Assembly (NCBI GenBank): GCA_036273855.1
Contig: DASUGU010000049.1
Location: 262,659-326,658 of the forward strand
Reading direction: 5' to 3'
DNA length: 64,000 nt
Source of the DNA: DATEPR01 sp036273855
GTDB lineage: Bacteria; Actinomycetota; Actinomycetes; Mycobacteriales; Pseudonocardiaceae
Shown here: positions 38,684-47,935 of the stretch, piece after piece
Position numbering within the stretch: the first letter of the stretch is position 1
Layout of the letters: each line of letters starts with the position of its first letter
The notes under the pieces: model-generated
What the model was told of the DNA's origin: nothing
Seen by the model: only the letters and a program-made list of their open reading frames with translations
The model's database searches: none
Made by a program: the position numbers and the translations under genes

Positions 38684-39413
38684 GCGGCTCACGGTAGCGG
38701 TTGAACTTTCCACAGCCGCCCCAGCCCACCCAGCCACCCGGAGCCCGGCCTGAACGCCGGCGCACCAGGCCGCCAGCAACGGCCAAGGACCTGATCGTCC
38801 GCAGCCGAGCACTGTGCGGCCGCGGATCGCCCGTCGCCGGCAGCCCGCAACGAATCATCGACCAGCTGGCGGTTACCGGCGGATCACTGGAACAGGCTCG
38901 CGCCGGCCCGCTGGCCGACGGCGGCCGATCGCATGGCCCGCACCAGATCGCCCACGACGGGCGGCGGCCGGAGGCACAGGCCACCAGCCTGCTGGCGGCG
39001 CACGCCTGGTCTCCGATCCGCAGCCCTCATCGCTCGCAACTCGACATCGCCCGCAGTAGCCGTTCGCGGCCCCTGGCGGCTGTGGCCGGCTCGCGGCTGA
39101 CGCCTCGGGCTGGCGGCTCGCGCCTGCGGCTGGCGGCTCGCGGCTGGCGCCTCGCGACTGGCGGCCTGCGGCCTGCGGCTGACGGCTGACGGCTCCCGGC
39201 TCCCGGCTCCCGGCTCCCGGCTCCCGGCTCCCGGCTCCCGGCTCCCGGCTCCCGGCTCCCGGCTCCCGGCTCCCGGCTCCCGGCTCCCGGCTCCCGGCTG
39301 AGGATTCCTCGGTTGCCCGCGGGCCACAAGTTGGCCATTAGGCGGTCGACTGGCGCCCGCCCACGCCGCCGCCCCACCGCCAGTTCCCGCGTGTCGGCCG
39401 TTGGGTGGTCAGG
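38684..39413. other. 730-nt intergenic region with a heptanucleotide satellite
   Basis: The left part (38700-39060) has some coding-like stretches on the plus strand (KDLIVRSRALCGRGSPVAGS) but no convincing start or family. From about 39070 it becomes increasingly repetitive, leading into the GGCTCCC array. No intact gene is supported. Confidence 0.5.
39191..39298. repeat. (GGCTCCC)n tandem repeat, about 15 copies
   Basis: A perfect 7-nt unit repeats head to tail for about 108 nt. It is preceded from about 39080 by degenerate units such as GGCTGGC and GGCTCGC. Its length is not a multiple of three and no gene depends on it. It should vary in copy number by slippage. Confidence 0.95.
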
Positions 39414-40448
39414 TCAGTGGGCCGGGGTGGTCGTCACCAGGGGGAGGCGGACTTCGAAGCGGCAGCCTGGGCCGTGGTTGCTGGCGTCGATGTGGCCCTG
39501 GTGGGCCTCCACCAGGCCGCGAGTAATGGCCAGGCCGAGCCCGGCGCCTGCCGGGTCCTCGGGCGGTCCGCCAGGCATGCGCGCCGCCGTGCCCCGGAAC
39601 GCCACGTCGAACACCCTGGCCAGTTCCTGCTCCGGAATCCCGCCACACCCGTCGTCCACCCGCAGCAACGCCTCCTCGCCGACCACGCCCAGCCCGACCA
39701 TCACCGATCCGTCCGGCGGCGTGTGCCGAATGGCGTTCGACAGCAGGTTCCGCACGATCCGCGCCAGTTCCGGGTCGCTCCCCAGCACCACCGGCCACGC
39801 CTGCACGTCGGCGAACACCTTGACCCGCTTCCGCTCGGCCACCGGCATCGCCGCCGCGACCGAATCGCTCACCACGTCCCGCAGCGGCACTGCCGACAAG
39901 CTCAGCCGCAGCGCCCCCGCCGTGATCCGCGACAGCTCGAACAGGTCGTCCACCATCCCGGACAGCCGGGTCGACTCGTCGCTGATCCGGTCCGCGTAGC
40001 TCGCCACCTCGGCCGGCGCCACCACCACGCCGTCGGCCAGCGCCTCGGCCATGGCCCGGATGCCGGCCAGCGGGGTCCGCAGGTCGTGGCTCATCCACGC
40101 GACCAGCTCACGCCGGGCCGCCTCCGCCGCCCGTTCCCGCTCCCTGGCCTGCCGCTCCCACACGCTGCGCCGCGCGATCGCCCGCCCGAGCAGCACCGCC
40201 GTCGGCACCGTGACGACCGCCGTGGTCAGGCACACCAACAACGTCGTGTTGAGCACCGGGTTGAACATGAACCGGCTCGCACCGAGCACACCGGACAGCT
40301 CGGCCAGCAGCGGCACCAGCACGAGCACCGTCATGGTCGCGACCAGCGACCGCTCCCCCAGCAACCGCAGCACCAGCACGCCGAGCAGCGCGATCGGCAG
40401 CGAGAAGGCCAACACGTACGGCCCGATGTGCAGCAAGTCCATCCACAT
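39414..40448 (-). CDS. Sensor histidine kinase
   Basis: The 344-residue kinase has two N-terminal membrane blocks (about 8-60: YVLAFSLPIALLGVLVLRLL; and 70-97), a dimerisation domain with the phosphoacceptor His in VAWMSHDLRTPLAG (about 119), and an ATPase domain with NLLSNAIRHTPPDG, VDDGCGGIP and GAGLGLAITRGL. There is almost no extracellular sensor, so it probably senses through the membrane. ATG 40448 lies 2 nt beyond the stop of the response-regulator gene, giving tight coupling. A GTG at 40478 would add ten residues. Confidence 0.9.
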   Translation of the reverse strand: MWMDLLHIGPYVLAFSLPIALLGVLVLRLLGERSLVATMTVLVLVPLLAELSGVLGASRFMFNPVLNTTLLVCLTTAVVTVPTAVLLGRAIARRSVWERQARERERAAEAARRELVAWMSHDLRTPLAGIRAMAEALADGVVVAPAEVASYADRISDESTRLSGMVDDLFELSRITAGALRLSLSAVPLRDVVSDSVAAAMPVAERKRVKVFADVQAWPVVLGSDPELARIVRNLLSNAIRHTPPDGSVMVGLGVVGEEALLRVDDGCGGIPEQELARVFDVAFRGTAARMPGGPPEDPAGAGLGLAITRGLVEAHQGHIDASNHGPGCRFEVRLPLVTTTPAH

Positions 40449-40449
40449 G

Positions 40450-41145
40450 TCAGCCGACCCGGTCGTATCGGTAACCAACGCCCCAGACCGTCGCGATCCG
40501 CCCGGGTCGCGCCGGGTCCCGCTCGACCTTCTCCCGCAGCCGCCGCACGTGCACCGTCACCGTCGACTGGTCGCCGAAGTCCCACCCCCACACCCGGGAC
40601 AGCAACTCGGCCCTGGTGAACGCCGTGCCGGCGTGGGTGATCATGAACTCCAGGAGGTCGAACTCACGGGTGGTGAGCGACAGCGGTGCGCCGGCGAGAC
40701 TTGCCCGTCGAGCGGTCAGGTCGATGACGAGATCGCCGTCCACCAACTCGTCGCGGACCGGGGCCCGGTCGGCGGAGGTGGCCCGGCGCAGCACCGACGT
40801 CACGCGCAGCACCAGTTCGCGCGGGCTGAACGGCTTGGCGACATAGTCGTCGGCACCCAGTTGCAGGCCGGCGATCCGGTCGTCCTCGTCGCCGCGGGCG
40901 GTCAACATCACCACGGGCACCGCGCCGCGCTGCCGCAGCCGCCGGCACACCTCGAACCCGTCAATGCCCGGCAGCATGAGGTCGAGCACGACGAGGTCCG
41001 GTTCGGTCTCGGCGGCGCGCACCAGCGCCACCTCGCCGGTCTCGGCGACGCTCACCCGGTAGCCGGCGTGCTCCAGGTAGCGCCGGACCACGTCTCGCAC
41101 GTTGTCGTCGTCGTCGACGACGAGCACCTGCCGTTCCCGACCCAT
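40450..41145 (-). CDS. OmpR-family response regulator
   Basis: In this 231-residue protein the receiver domain has VLVVDDDDNVRDVV, the phosphoacceptor Asp in LVVLDLMLPGIDGF and the KPF Lys. The C-terminal winged helix has LTTREFDLLEFMITHAG and VTVHVRRLREKVE. It works with the kinase gene immediately downstream. ATG 41145 has GGTGGGG upstream. The pair is separate from mprAB (46507) and its target genes are not evident. The pepD promoter 1.8 kb away carries MprA-type sites rather than sites next to this operon. Confidence 0.92.
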   Translation of the reverse strand: MGRERQVLVVDDDDNVRDVVRRYLEHAGYRVSVAETGEVALVRAAETEPDLVVLDLMLPGIDGFEVCRRLRQRGAVPVVMLTARGDEDDRIAGLQLGADDYVAKPFSPRELVLRVTSVLRRATSADRAPVRDELVDGDLVIDLTARRASLAGAPLSLTTREFDLLEFMITHAGTAFTRAELLSRVWGWDFGDQSTVTVHVRRLREKVERDPARPGRIATVWGVGYRYDRVG

Positions 41146-41224
41146 CGGCCCCACCGGACAACCGTAGTGACACTCCGCATCCGGCACCGAGCCTGACCGG
41201 CGATCCGTCAGAACTTCGTAAGAG

Positions 41225-42934
41225 CTAGTTGACGCTCACCGGATGGCCACTGAGCGTCACCGTCACCGTGGTGCCGGTGCTCAGCGTCAACGTCATCTTG
41301 TCACCGGGCGCCGCCGCGTGCACCGCGGCCACCAGGCCGTCGGAACTGTTGACCTGCCGGCCGTCGGCCCTGGTCACCACGGCACCGGCCTTCAGGCCTG
41401 CCTTGTCCGCCGGGCCGCCGGCCGTCACCGACTTGATCAGCGCACCGTTGGGCAGGATGCTCGGCTGGCCGCCCTGCGACGGCATGTTGTCCTCGACGGA
41501 CACGCCGAGCACGGTCTGGATGGCGGTCCCGGTCTTGACGATCTCGTTGGCGATCCGCTTGGCCTGGTCGATCGGGATGGCGAAGCCGATGCCCACGTTG
41601 CCGCCCTGGCTCTGCCCCTGCAGGCCGCCGGAGTTGGGCGAGTAGATGGCCGAGTTGATGCCGACCACCTGGCCCTGCATGTTCACCAGCGGACCGCCGG
41701 AGTTGCCCGGGTTGATCGGCGCGTCGGTCTGGATGGCGTCCAGCACCGTGGTCTGGCTGTTGCCGCCGTCGCCCGCCTCGGTCGGGCGGTGCAGCGAGCT
41801 GACGATGCCGGACGTGACCGTGCCGGACAGTTCGAACGGCGCGCCGATGGCGACCACGCTCTGGCCGACCGCGAGGCTCGCGGACCGGCCCAGTTGGGCG
41901 ACCGGCAGGCCCGCCACGTTCTTGGCCTTGATCACCGCGATGTCCGTTGTGGGGTCCCGGCCGACGACGGTGGCGTCGACCGTTTTGCCGCTGGCGAAGA
42001 TCACCTGGATGTGGCCGCCGTCGGCGGCGTCGGCGATCACGTGGTTGTTGGTCAGGATGTCGCCGTCGGAACTGATCACGACGCCGGAGCCGGTGTCGCC
42101 GTTGAGGCCGCTCTGGTCCTGGAACTCGGCCGCGATCGTCACCACGACGGGCAGCACCTTGTTCGCCACGGCCTGCACGCTGCCGGCGGGCGCGTTGGCC
42201 GTCTGGTTGGCCGGCGCCTGCTGGTCCAGCGAGCTGACCACGTTGGTGTTCTGGCTGGCGACCAGGTAACCGCCGAGCGTGCCGGCGGCGCCGCCGATCA
42301 CCAGGGCCAGCACCGCGATCCCGGCGACCAGCCCGGGCGAACGCCTGCGCCGCTGCTCGGGCGGTAGGCCGCCGACCGGGTAGCCGATGGTGATGGGACC
42401 AGTCGGCGGGCCGGACGGGCCGTAGCCGCCATAACCGGGCTGGCCGGGTGGCGGCACCTGGTGGTATCCGGACTGCTGGCCGTAGCCGCCGGGCGCCCAC
42501 TGGCTGGCCGGCATCTGCGCCATCGGGATCGGGCCCGAGTGCTGCGGGGGCGGACCCGCGTGCTGCTGGGTGGACCCGCCCAGCGGCGGGTAGACCGGTG
42601 CGGCGGGCTGCTCGTTCGGTTGTCCCGCAACGGGTTCGGCGGGCGGCTGGTCCACGTGGTGGACCGCCGTCGGCGATTCGGGCGCCACGGACCCCCACGA
42701 CTGCCACCCGGGAGGATCGGCGGGAACGGCGGCCGGAGGATCGGCCGGAGCGGCGTCATCGGCCGGGGCGGCCTCAGCCGGCGTCTCGACCGCGGGCTGG
42801 TCGACTTCGTAGGTGCCCGTGGGAGATTCCGGTGTGGGGTCCCCGGCCGGGGGCTCGGTGGGACCGGATGTGTTCGCCTGGGGTGTCGAGTGGTCCGCCG
42901 GTTCGCTCGCACCGCCCGGGAAGTTCTCGGTCAT
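41225..42934 (-). CDS. pepD: HtrA-type membrane serine protease with PDZ domain (PepD-like)
   Basis: The 569-residue protein has a cytoplasmic Pro/Gln/Gly-rich region (1-195) and one membrane helix (201-224). An extracytoplasmic trypsin-like protease follows with His298 (NNHVIAD), Asp331 (DPTTDIAVIK) and Ser412 (NPGNSGGPLV), then a C-terminal PDZ domain (LGVSVEDNMPSQGG onward). It degrades or refolds damaged envelope proteins. In M. tuberculosis PepD is controlled by MprAB and feeds back on it. Two CTCAG-type direct repeats stand upstream. The start is ATG 42934, without a clear ribosome site. Confidence 0.92.
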   Translation of the reverse strand: MTENFPGGASEPADHSTPQANTSGPTEPPAGDPTPESPTGTYEVDQPAVETPAEAAPADDAAPADPPAAVPADPPGWQSWGSVAPESPTAVHHVDQPPAEPVAGQPNEQPAAPVYPPLGGSTQQHAGPPPQHSGPIPMAQMPASQWAPGGYGQQSGYHQVPPPGQPGYGGYGPSGPPTGPITIGYPVGGLPPEQRRRRSPGLVAGIAVLALVIGGAAGTLGGYLVASQNTNVVSSLDQQAPANQTANAPAGSVQAVANKVLPVVVTIAAEFQDQSGLNGDTGSGVVISSDGDILTNNHVIADAADGGHIQVIFASGKTVDATVVGRDPTTDIAVIKAKNVAGLPVAQLGRSASLAVGQSVVAIGAPFELSGTVTSGIVSSLHRPTEAGDGGNSQTTVLDAIQTDAPINPGNSGGPLVNMQGQVVGINSAIYSPNSGGLQGQSQGGNVGIGFAIPIDQAKRIANEIVKTGTAIQTVLGVSVEDNMPSQGGQPSILPNGALIKSVTAGGPADKAGLKAGAVVTRADGRQVNSSDGLVAAVHAAAPGDKMTLTLSTGTTVTVTLSGHPVSVN

Positions 42935-42956
42935 GCGAACACTGTGCGCCCTACGC

Positions 42957-42973
42957 CTGAGAACACGCTGAGA
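42957..42973 (-). promoter_or_regulatory. MprA-type direct repeat before pepD
   Basis: On the minus strand TCTCAG-N5-TCTCAG with an 11-nt period stands 23-39 nt upstream of the pepD start. The same pattern with the same period precedes mprA. Confidence 0.6.
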
Positions 42974-43038
42974 TACCCCTGCGGTTCTGCTCAGTAAGCA
43001 CGCGGCGAGTCGGCGGCGGCGGAAAGCGGCGGCCGAAA

Positions 43039-44148
43039 TCAGTGCACGAGTACCGGATCGTTGGCCCGCAGGCGGTCGGCGATCTGTTCCGGCGTGACGT
43101 CGTTGATCCACACGGCCATGCCGGACTCCGAACCTGCCAGGTACTTGAGCTTGTCCGCCGTACGCAGCACGGAGAACACCTCCAGATGCAGCCACGCCAG
43201 GTCCCGGTCGGCCCGCACCGGAGCCTGGTGCCACGCGGCGACATACGGGAGCGGGCGGTCGTACAGCGCGTTCAGCATGTACAGCACCCGCAGGTACAAC
43301 TCGGCGAATCCGTCCCGCTCGTCGCCGGTCAGCGCCGGCAGGTCGGGCACCTGCCGGTGCGGCACCATGTGCACCTCCACCGGCCACCGCGCCGCGGCCG
43401 GCACGTACGCCGTCCAGTGCTCGCCGCTGGCCAGTACCCGCCGGCGAGTCGACCGCTCACCGGCCAGCACGTCGCCCATCACCGGGCGGCCGTGGGCCAA
43501 CTGGTAGTCCCGCGCGGTGGCCAGCATCCGTTCGGTCCGCGGGGTCACGAACGGGTACGCGTAGATCTGGCCGTGCGGGTGGTGCAGCGTCACCCCGATG
43601 GCCTCGCCACGGTTCTCGAACGGGAAAACCTGTGCCACGCCGGGCAACGCGCCCAGTTCGACGGTCCGGTCGGCCCACACGTCCATCACCGTGCGCACCC
43701 GTTCTGGGCGCAGCTCACCGAAGGAGCTGTCGTGGTCCTGGGTGAAGCACACCACCTCGCACCGCCCCCGGCCGGGGGCCGTAGGCACCATCGGCAGGCC
43801 GTCGACGATCGGCCCGACGTCCGGTACGCCCTGCGCGAACGAGGGAAACCGGTTCTCGAACACGACGACGTCGTACCCGGCCTCGGGGATCTCGGTGGGC
43901 CGGCCGGGGCTGCTCGGGCACAGCGGGCACAGGTCGGGCGGCGGGAAGTAGGTGCGGGTCTGGCGGTGTGCGGCCAGTGCGGTCCACTCGCCGGTCAGCG
44001 GGTCGCGCCGGATCTCCGACATCGGCTGCTGCGGTGGCAGGTCGCGGGTGTCGACGGCCGTCCGCTCGGGTGCGTCCGGGGTGTCGTCGAAGTAGATGAT
44101 CTCCCGGCCGTCGGCCAGGTGCCGCACCGACCTGCGCGGGCCGCTCAC
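43039..44148 (-). CDS. galT: Galactose-1-phosphate uridylyltransferase
   Basis: This 369-residue enzyme of the Leloir pathway exchanges UMP between UDP-glucose and galactose 1-phosphate. It shows RRDPLTGEWTALAAHRQTRT, the zinc cysteines LCPLCPSS and the FENRFPSF motif. The active-site TLHHPHGQIYAYPF carries the His-Pro-His nucleophile, and PVEVHMVPHRQV follows. GTG 44148 overlaps the DeoR-type regulator stop by 4 nt, so regulator and enzyme form one operon. No galK or galE lies nearby. Confidence 0.93.
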   Translation of the reverse strand: MSGPRRSVRHLADGREIIYFDDTPDAPERTAVDTRDLPPQQPMSEIRRDPLTGEWTALAAHRQTRTYFPPPDLCPLCPSSPGRPTEIPEAGYDVVVFENRFPSFAQGVPDVGPIVDGLPMVPTAPGRGRCEVVCFTQDHDSSFGELRPERVRTVMDVWADRTVELGALPGVAQVFPFENRGEAIGVTLHHPHGQIYAYPFVTPRTERMLATARDYQLAHGRPVMGDVLAGERSTRRRVLASGEHWTAYVPAAARWPVEVHMVPHRQVPDLPALTGDERDGFAELYLRVLYMLNALYDRPLPYVAAWHQAPVRADRDLAWLHLEVFSVLRTADKLKYLAGSESGMAVWINDVTPEQIADRLRANDPVLVH

Positions 44149-44939
44149 GCGGTGTCCTCCCGTCGCCCCCGCACGTGCGCCACGACCAGATCGCTCACCT
44201 CGCCGGAGAGGATCTCGCGGCCGTCCACCGGCAGCCCGTCGTCGACGACCAGCACGTCGGCCTCGTCCAGGGACGCGATGGTGGAGATGCCGACGACGCC
44301 CCACTTGGTGTGGTCGGCCAGCACCACGAGCCGGCCGGCCGCCTCGACGAAGGCCCGGTTGGTCTCGCTCTCGTTCAGGTTCGGCGTGGTGAACCCGGAC
44401 CGCTCGGCGACGCCGTGCACGCCGAGGAACACCACGTCCAGGTGCAGCGTCCGCAGTGCCTGCACGGCCACCGGCCCGACCAGTGCGTCCGACGGCGTAC
44501 GCACCCCGCCGGTGAGCACGACCGTGCGGTCGGACCGGCCCTGGCGCAGCACGTCGGCGACCTGGACGGAGTTGGTGACGACGGTCAGATCGGGCACGTC
44601 GGCCAGGAACCTGGCCAGCGTCCAGGTGGTGGTGCCGGCGGTCAGGCCGATCGCGGTGCCGGGCCGCACCAGCGTCGCGGCCTGGCCGGCGATGGCCTCC
44701 TTCTCCGGGAGTTGGCGGACCGACTTGGCCTCGAAACCCGGCTCGTCGACGCTGCGCCCCTCGACCGAGGTGGCGCCGCCGTAGACCTTGTCCACCAGGC
44801 CGCGTGCGGCGAGCACATCGAGATCCCGGCGCACGGTCATGTCGGAGACGCCGAGGCGTTCGACCAGCTCGCTGACCCGCACCGCACCGGCGCGCCGCAC
44901 CTCGTCCAGGATCACCGACTGTCGCTGCCGCGCGAGCAC
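44145..44939 (-). CDS. DeoR-family sugar-responsive repressor
   Basis: The 264-residue protein has an N-terminal HTH (ARQRQSVILDEVRRAGAVRV, SELVERLGVSDMTVRRDLDV, with KVYGGA after it), which is the DeoR signature. The C-terminal effector domain has GLTAGTTTWTLARFL, VVTNSVQVADVL and ADHTKWG, which bind a sugar phosphate. It probably represses its own operon with galT until a sugar phosphate accumulates. GTG 44939 has GGGAG 4-5 nt upstream. Upstream of it, GTTGCG-GTAA-CGCAAC (about 45014) is a small dyad between the operons. Confidence 0.92.
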   Translation of the reverse strand: MLARQRQSVILDEVRRAGAVRVSELVERLGVSDMTVRRDLDVLAARGLVDKVYGGATSVEGRSVDEPGFEAKSVRQLPEKEAIAGQAATLVRPGTAIGLTAGTTTWTLARFLADVPDLTVVTNSVQVADVLRQGRSDRTVVLTGGVRTPSDALVGPVAVQALRTLHLDVVFLGVHGVAERSGFTTPNLNESETNRAFVEAAGRLVVLADHTKWGVVGISTIASLDEADVLVVDDGLPVDGREILSGEVSDLVVAHVRGRREDTA

Positions 44940-45031
44940 CTGACTCCCGTCTTTCCACCCGCCGTCGAATACGTCAAAAGTCTACACAGTTCAACACGGA
45001 TGTTGTTGGGATCTGTTGCGGTAACGCAACG

Positions 45032-46510
45032 TCAGCCGGGCTTGCCGGGTAGCCGGATGGCCATCAGCGCACCGCTGTCCGGCACCCGTCCCGCGTACGC
45101 CATGCCGCCGTGCCGATGCGCCGCCTGCATCACGATGGACAGGCCCAGCCCGGAACCGGGCAGTGTCCTCGCCTCCTCCGAGCGGTAGAAGCGGTCGAAC
45201 ACCCTGGGCAGGTCCTCGGTGGAGATGCCCGGACCCTCGTCGGTGACCTCGATCACCGCGGTGCCGTCGCCCAGCGCGCGCAGCGTGACACCGATCACGC
45301 CACCCGGCGGGCTGAACTTCACCGCGTTGTCCAGCAGGTTCAGCACCGCGCGCTCCAGCGAACTGGAGTCGCCCAGCAACGACCACGGCTCCAGGTGCAC
45401 CTCGAACGACACGTTGTTCGCCCGCCGCCGCGCCCGGTCCAGCGCCCGCTCCACGATGTCGACCAACTCGACCGGCTCATGCACCACCTCGGGCGCGTCC
45501 TGCCTGGCCAGCTCGACGAGATCGCCGATCAGCGTGGTCAACTCGGCGACCTGGGCCCGCACGTCGCTGTAGAGCTCCTCGGTGTCCTGCTCGGACAGGG
45601 CGGGCGCGCCGGGCCGGTTGACCGCGACGAGCAGTTCCAGGTTGGTGCGCAGCGAGGTCAGCGGGGTGCGCAGCTCGTGGCCGGCGTCCGCGACCAGCCG
45701 GCGCTGCTGTTCCTGCGATTCGGCCAGCGCGCCCAGCATCACGTTGAAACTCTGGGTCAGCCGGGCCAGTTCGTCGTCGCCGGTGACCGGGATCGGGCGC
45801 AGGTCACCCGTGGTCGCGACCCGTTCGGTCGCCTCGGTCAGCCGCGCCACCGGGCGCAGGCCACCTCTGGCCACCGCCGTGCCGGCGACCGCGGCCACCA
45901 GGATGCCGGCCGCGCTGATCAGGATCAGCACCAGGCTCAGCGACCGCAGGACGTTCTGTTCCTCCTGGAGCGGTTCGCTCGCCACCAGCGCCGTGTTCGC
46001 CAGCCGGGTGAACGGCACGGCGACGACCTCGTAGCCGTCCTCGGATCGAGCCGACGTCTGCACCGTGCCGGCCGCGACCGCCTTCTCCTGCGGCCCGAGC
46101 AGGCTCGCCGGCAGCCGGAGGTTCGCCGGGCTGAAACTGCCGATCTGGGACACGCCGTTGGCGTCGACGATGTCGAACTGGATGTCGGAGAACTGGAACG
46201 GGCCGGTGCTGATCCGCATCTGGCCGTTGAACTCGTTCTCCGGCGGCAGGTTGGCCACCGCCATGGCCCGGTCCAGCAACTGGTTCTGCACCTGGTTGTA
46301 CAGGTTGTTGCGCACCGTCACGAACGCGCCGAGTGACACCAGCGCCACCGCACCGGCCACGCAGGCCGCGGCCAGCATGGTGACCCGGGTACGCAGGGAC
46401 ATCCGCTGGCCGAACCGGCGGCCGACCGGCCGGGGGATGCGAGTGGTCTGCTGGCCGTCCGGCTCGTCACCGGTGTCCGGCCGCTGCGCCGCGACGTCGG
46501 TGTCGGTCAC
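45032..46510 (-). CDS. mprB: Sensor histidine kinase MprB
   Basis: The 492-residue kinase has a short cytoplasmic N-terminus, TM1 at about 43-65 and an extracytoplasmic sensor loop of about 120 residues. TM2 is near 190-213, then come a HAMP domain, the phosphoacceptor His in VADAGHELRTPLTS (about 277) and an ATPase domain (NLLDNAVKFSPPGG, VTDEGPGIS, GSGLGLSIV). Architecture and the partner regulator match M. tuberculosis MprB, which senses envelope stress. Its GTG overlaps the mprA stop by 4 nt. Confidence 0.9.
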   Translation of the reverse strand: MTDTDVAAQRPDTGDEPDGQQTTRIPRPVGRRFGQRMSLRTRVTMLAAACVAGAVALVSLGAFVTVRNNLYNQVQNQLLDRAMAVANLPPENEFNGQMRISTGPFQFSDIQFDIVDANGVSQIGSFSPANLRLPASLLGPQEKAVAAGTVQTSARSEDGYEVVAVPFTRLANTALVASEPLQEEQNVLRSLSLVLILISAAGILVAAVAGTAVARGGLRPVARLTEATERVATTGDLRPIPVTGDDELARLTQSFNVMLGALAESQEQQRRLVADAGHELRTPLTSLRTNLELLVAVNRPGAPALSEQDTEELYSDVRAQVAELTTLIGDLVELARQDAPEVVHEPVELVDIVERALDRARRRANNVSFEVHLEPWSLLGDSSSLERAVLNLLDNAVKFSPPGGVIGVTLRALGDGTAVIEVTDEGPGISTEDLPRVFDRFYRSEEARTLPGSGLGLSIVMQAAHRHGGMAYAGRVPDSGALMAIRLPGKPG

Positions 46511-47202
46511 GGCGGTGTCTCCCGCAGCACGTAGCCGACTCCGCGGACGGTGTGGATCAGCCGGGTCTCACCGCCCGCCTCCGTCTTGCGACGCAGGTAG
46601 CCGACGTAGACCTCGAGCGCGTTGCCGGACGTCGGGAAGTCGTAACCCCACACGTCCTCCAGGATGCGACCTCGGGTCAAGACCTGCTTCGGGTGGGCCA
46701 TGAACAGTTCCAGCAACGCGAACTCGGTGCGGGTGAGACTGATCGACCGCTCCCCCCGGTGCACGTCCCGGGTGCCGGGGTCCAGGTCCAGGTCGGCGAA
46801 CCGCATCGCCGGTGGCGCGTCCGTGGCCGAGTCCGCCTCGGCGGCGGCCCGGCGCAGCAGTGCGCGCAGCCGAGCCAGCAGCTCCTCCAGGGCGAACGGC
46901 TTGGGCAGGTAGTCGTCGGCGCCCGCGTCCAGGCCGGCGACCCGGTCGGACACCGCGTCCCGCGCGGTCAGCACCAGAATCGGCAGGTCGTCACCGGTGC
47001 CGCGGAGCCGCCGGCACACCTCCAGCCCGTCCAGCCTCGGCATCATCACGTCGAGCACCATCGCGTCCGGGCGCTGCGCCACCACGGAGTCCAGCGCCTG
47101 CTGACCGTCACTGGCCAGGTCGACCTGGTAACCGTTGAACTGGAGGGACCGCCGCAGCGACTCACGCACGGCGCGGTCGTCGTCAACGACGAGGATGCGC
47201 AT
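46507..47202 (-). CDS. mprA: Response regulator MprA
   Basis: The 231-residue protein is nearly colinear with M. tuberculosis MprA. ILVVDDDRAVRESLRRSLQF begins the receiver, LDVMMPRLDGLEVCRRLRG contains the phosphoacceptor Asp, and GADDYLPKPFALEELL follows. The winged helix has LTRTEFALLELFMAHPKQVL and ALEVYVGYLRRKTE. It controls envelope-stress genes including pepD. Direct repeats of TCTCAGG upstream indicate self-regulation. The start is ATG 47202. Confidence 0.95.
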   Translation of the reverse strand: MRILVVDDDRAVRESLRRSLQFNGYQVDLASDGQQALDSVVAQRPDAMVLDVMMPRLDGLEVCRRLRGTGDDLPILVLTARDAVSDRVAGLDAGADDYLPKPFALEELLARLRALLRRAAAEADSATDAPPAMRFADLDLDPGTRDVHRGERSISLTRTEFALLELFMAHPKQVLTRGRILEDVWGYDFPTSGNALEVYVGYLRRKTEAGGETRLIHTVRGVGYVLRETPP

Positions 47203-47224
47203 GTGGACAGTGTCTCGGCATGTC

Positions 47225-47241
47225 CTGAGAACCGCCTGAGA
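47225..47241 (-). promoter_or_regulatory. MprA-type direct repeat before mprA
   Basis: On the minus strand TCTCAGG-N4-TCTCAGG with an 11-nt period lies 23-39 nt upstream of the mprA start. It is the same spacing and distance as before pepD. Confidence 0.6.
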
Positions 47242-47279
47242 GACAGCCGTGCAGACCTGCCGAATTCACCCGATTCGTG

Positions 47280-47909
47280 CTAGGTCCGCACGAACAGGCC
47301 GGCGAACAGCGTCAGCACACCCTGCCGGACCTCCGCCCGCACCTCCGCCCGGTCGGCCGACTCCCGGGCGTCGGCGACCAGCAGCGCAGCCTCGATCAGC
47401 GTGCTGTTGAGCAGTTGAGCCAGTATCCGGACCGGCTGTCGCGGTATCAGGCCCTCGGCCATCAACGCTTCCAGCATCTCGATCAGCAGGCCGAGGCCGT
47501 GCTCGTGCTCGATGTCGCGCCAGCCCCGCCAGCCCAGCACGGTCGGCGCGTCGTTGAGCATGATGCGGACGATGTCGTCGCGCTCGCAGGCGGACAGGTA
47601 GGCGTCCAGCGACGCGGCGGAGATGGCGATGGGATCGGTGACGCCCTGCGCCTCCGCCCGTTCGGCCGCGGCCTGGATCTCGCTGTACATCTCGACTTCC
47701 AGCTCGATCAGGACCGCGCGGAACAGGTCCGCCTTGTCGGCGTAGTGGTGGTACAGCGCGCCCCTGGTCAGCCCGGCCGCGGACACGATCTCCGCGGCCG
47801 AGACGTCGGCGTAGCCACGTTCGGCGAACAGCCTGCGCGCGGTTGCCGTCAGGGCCGTCCTGGTCGCGCGGGACCGGTCCGCCTGGCTCTGTCGTTGCTG
47901 TGCCGCCAA
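47280..47909 (-). CDS. TetR-family repressor
   Basis: In this 209-residue protein the N-terminal HTH reads ATRTALTATARRLFAERGYA, DVSAAEIVSAAGLTRGALYH, then HYADKADLF, the standard TetR motif. The C-terminal ligand domain has LSACERDDIVRIMLNDAP, typical of the TetR_C group found with hydrolase genes. A TTG at 47909 is taken as start, with GAAGG 8 nt upstream. It lies 26 nt after the hydrolase gene. The palindrome in front of the hydrolase is its likely operator. Confidence 0.9.
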   Translation of the reverse strand: MAAQQRQSQADRSRATRTALTATARRLFAERGYADVSAAEIVSAAGLTRGALYHHYADKADLFRAVLIELEVEMYSEIQAAAERAEAQGVTDPIAISAASLDAYLSACERDDIVRIMLNDAPTVLGWRGWRDIEHEHGLGLLIEMLEALMAEGLIPRQPVRILAQLLNSTLIEAALLVADARESADRAEVRAEVRQGVLTLFAGLFVRT

Positions 47910-47935
47910 CCGACCAACCTTCGTGCCGCTGCGGA

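Noticed and set aside
38884..39327. Minus-strand open frame encoding repeated GSREPGA units
   Set aside because: It is only the translation of the GGCTCCC satellite. No ribosome site, start or family.
41225..43387. Extending pepD upstream to 43387
   Set aside because: The extension lies over the galT 3' end in another frame and is arginine- and alanine-rich. The ATG at 42934 begins the plausible Pro/Glu-rich N-terminus, and the MprA repeats lie just upstream of it.
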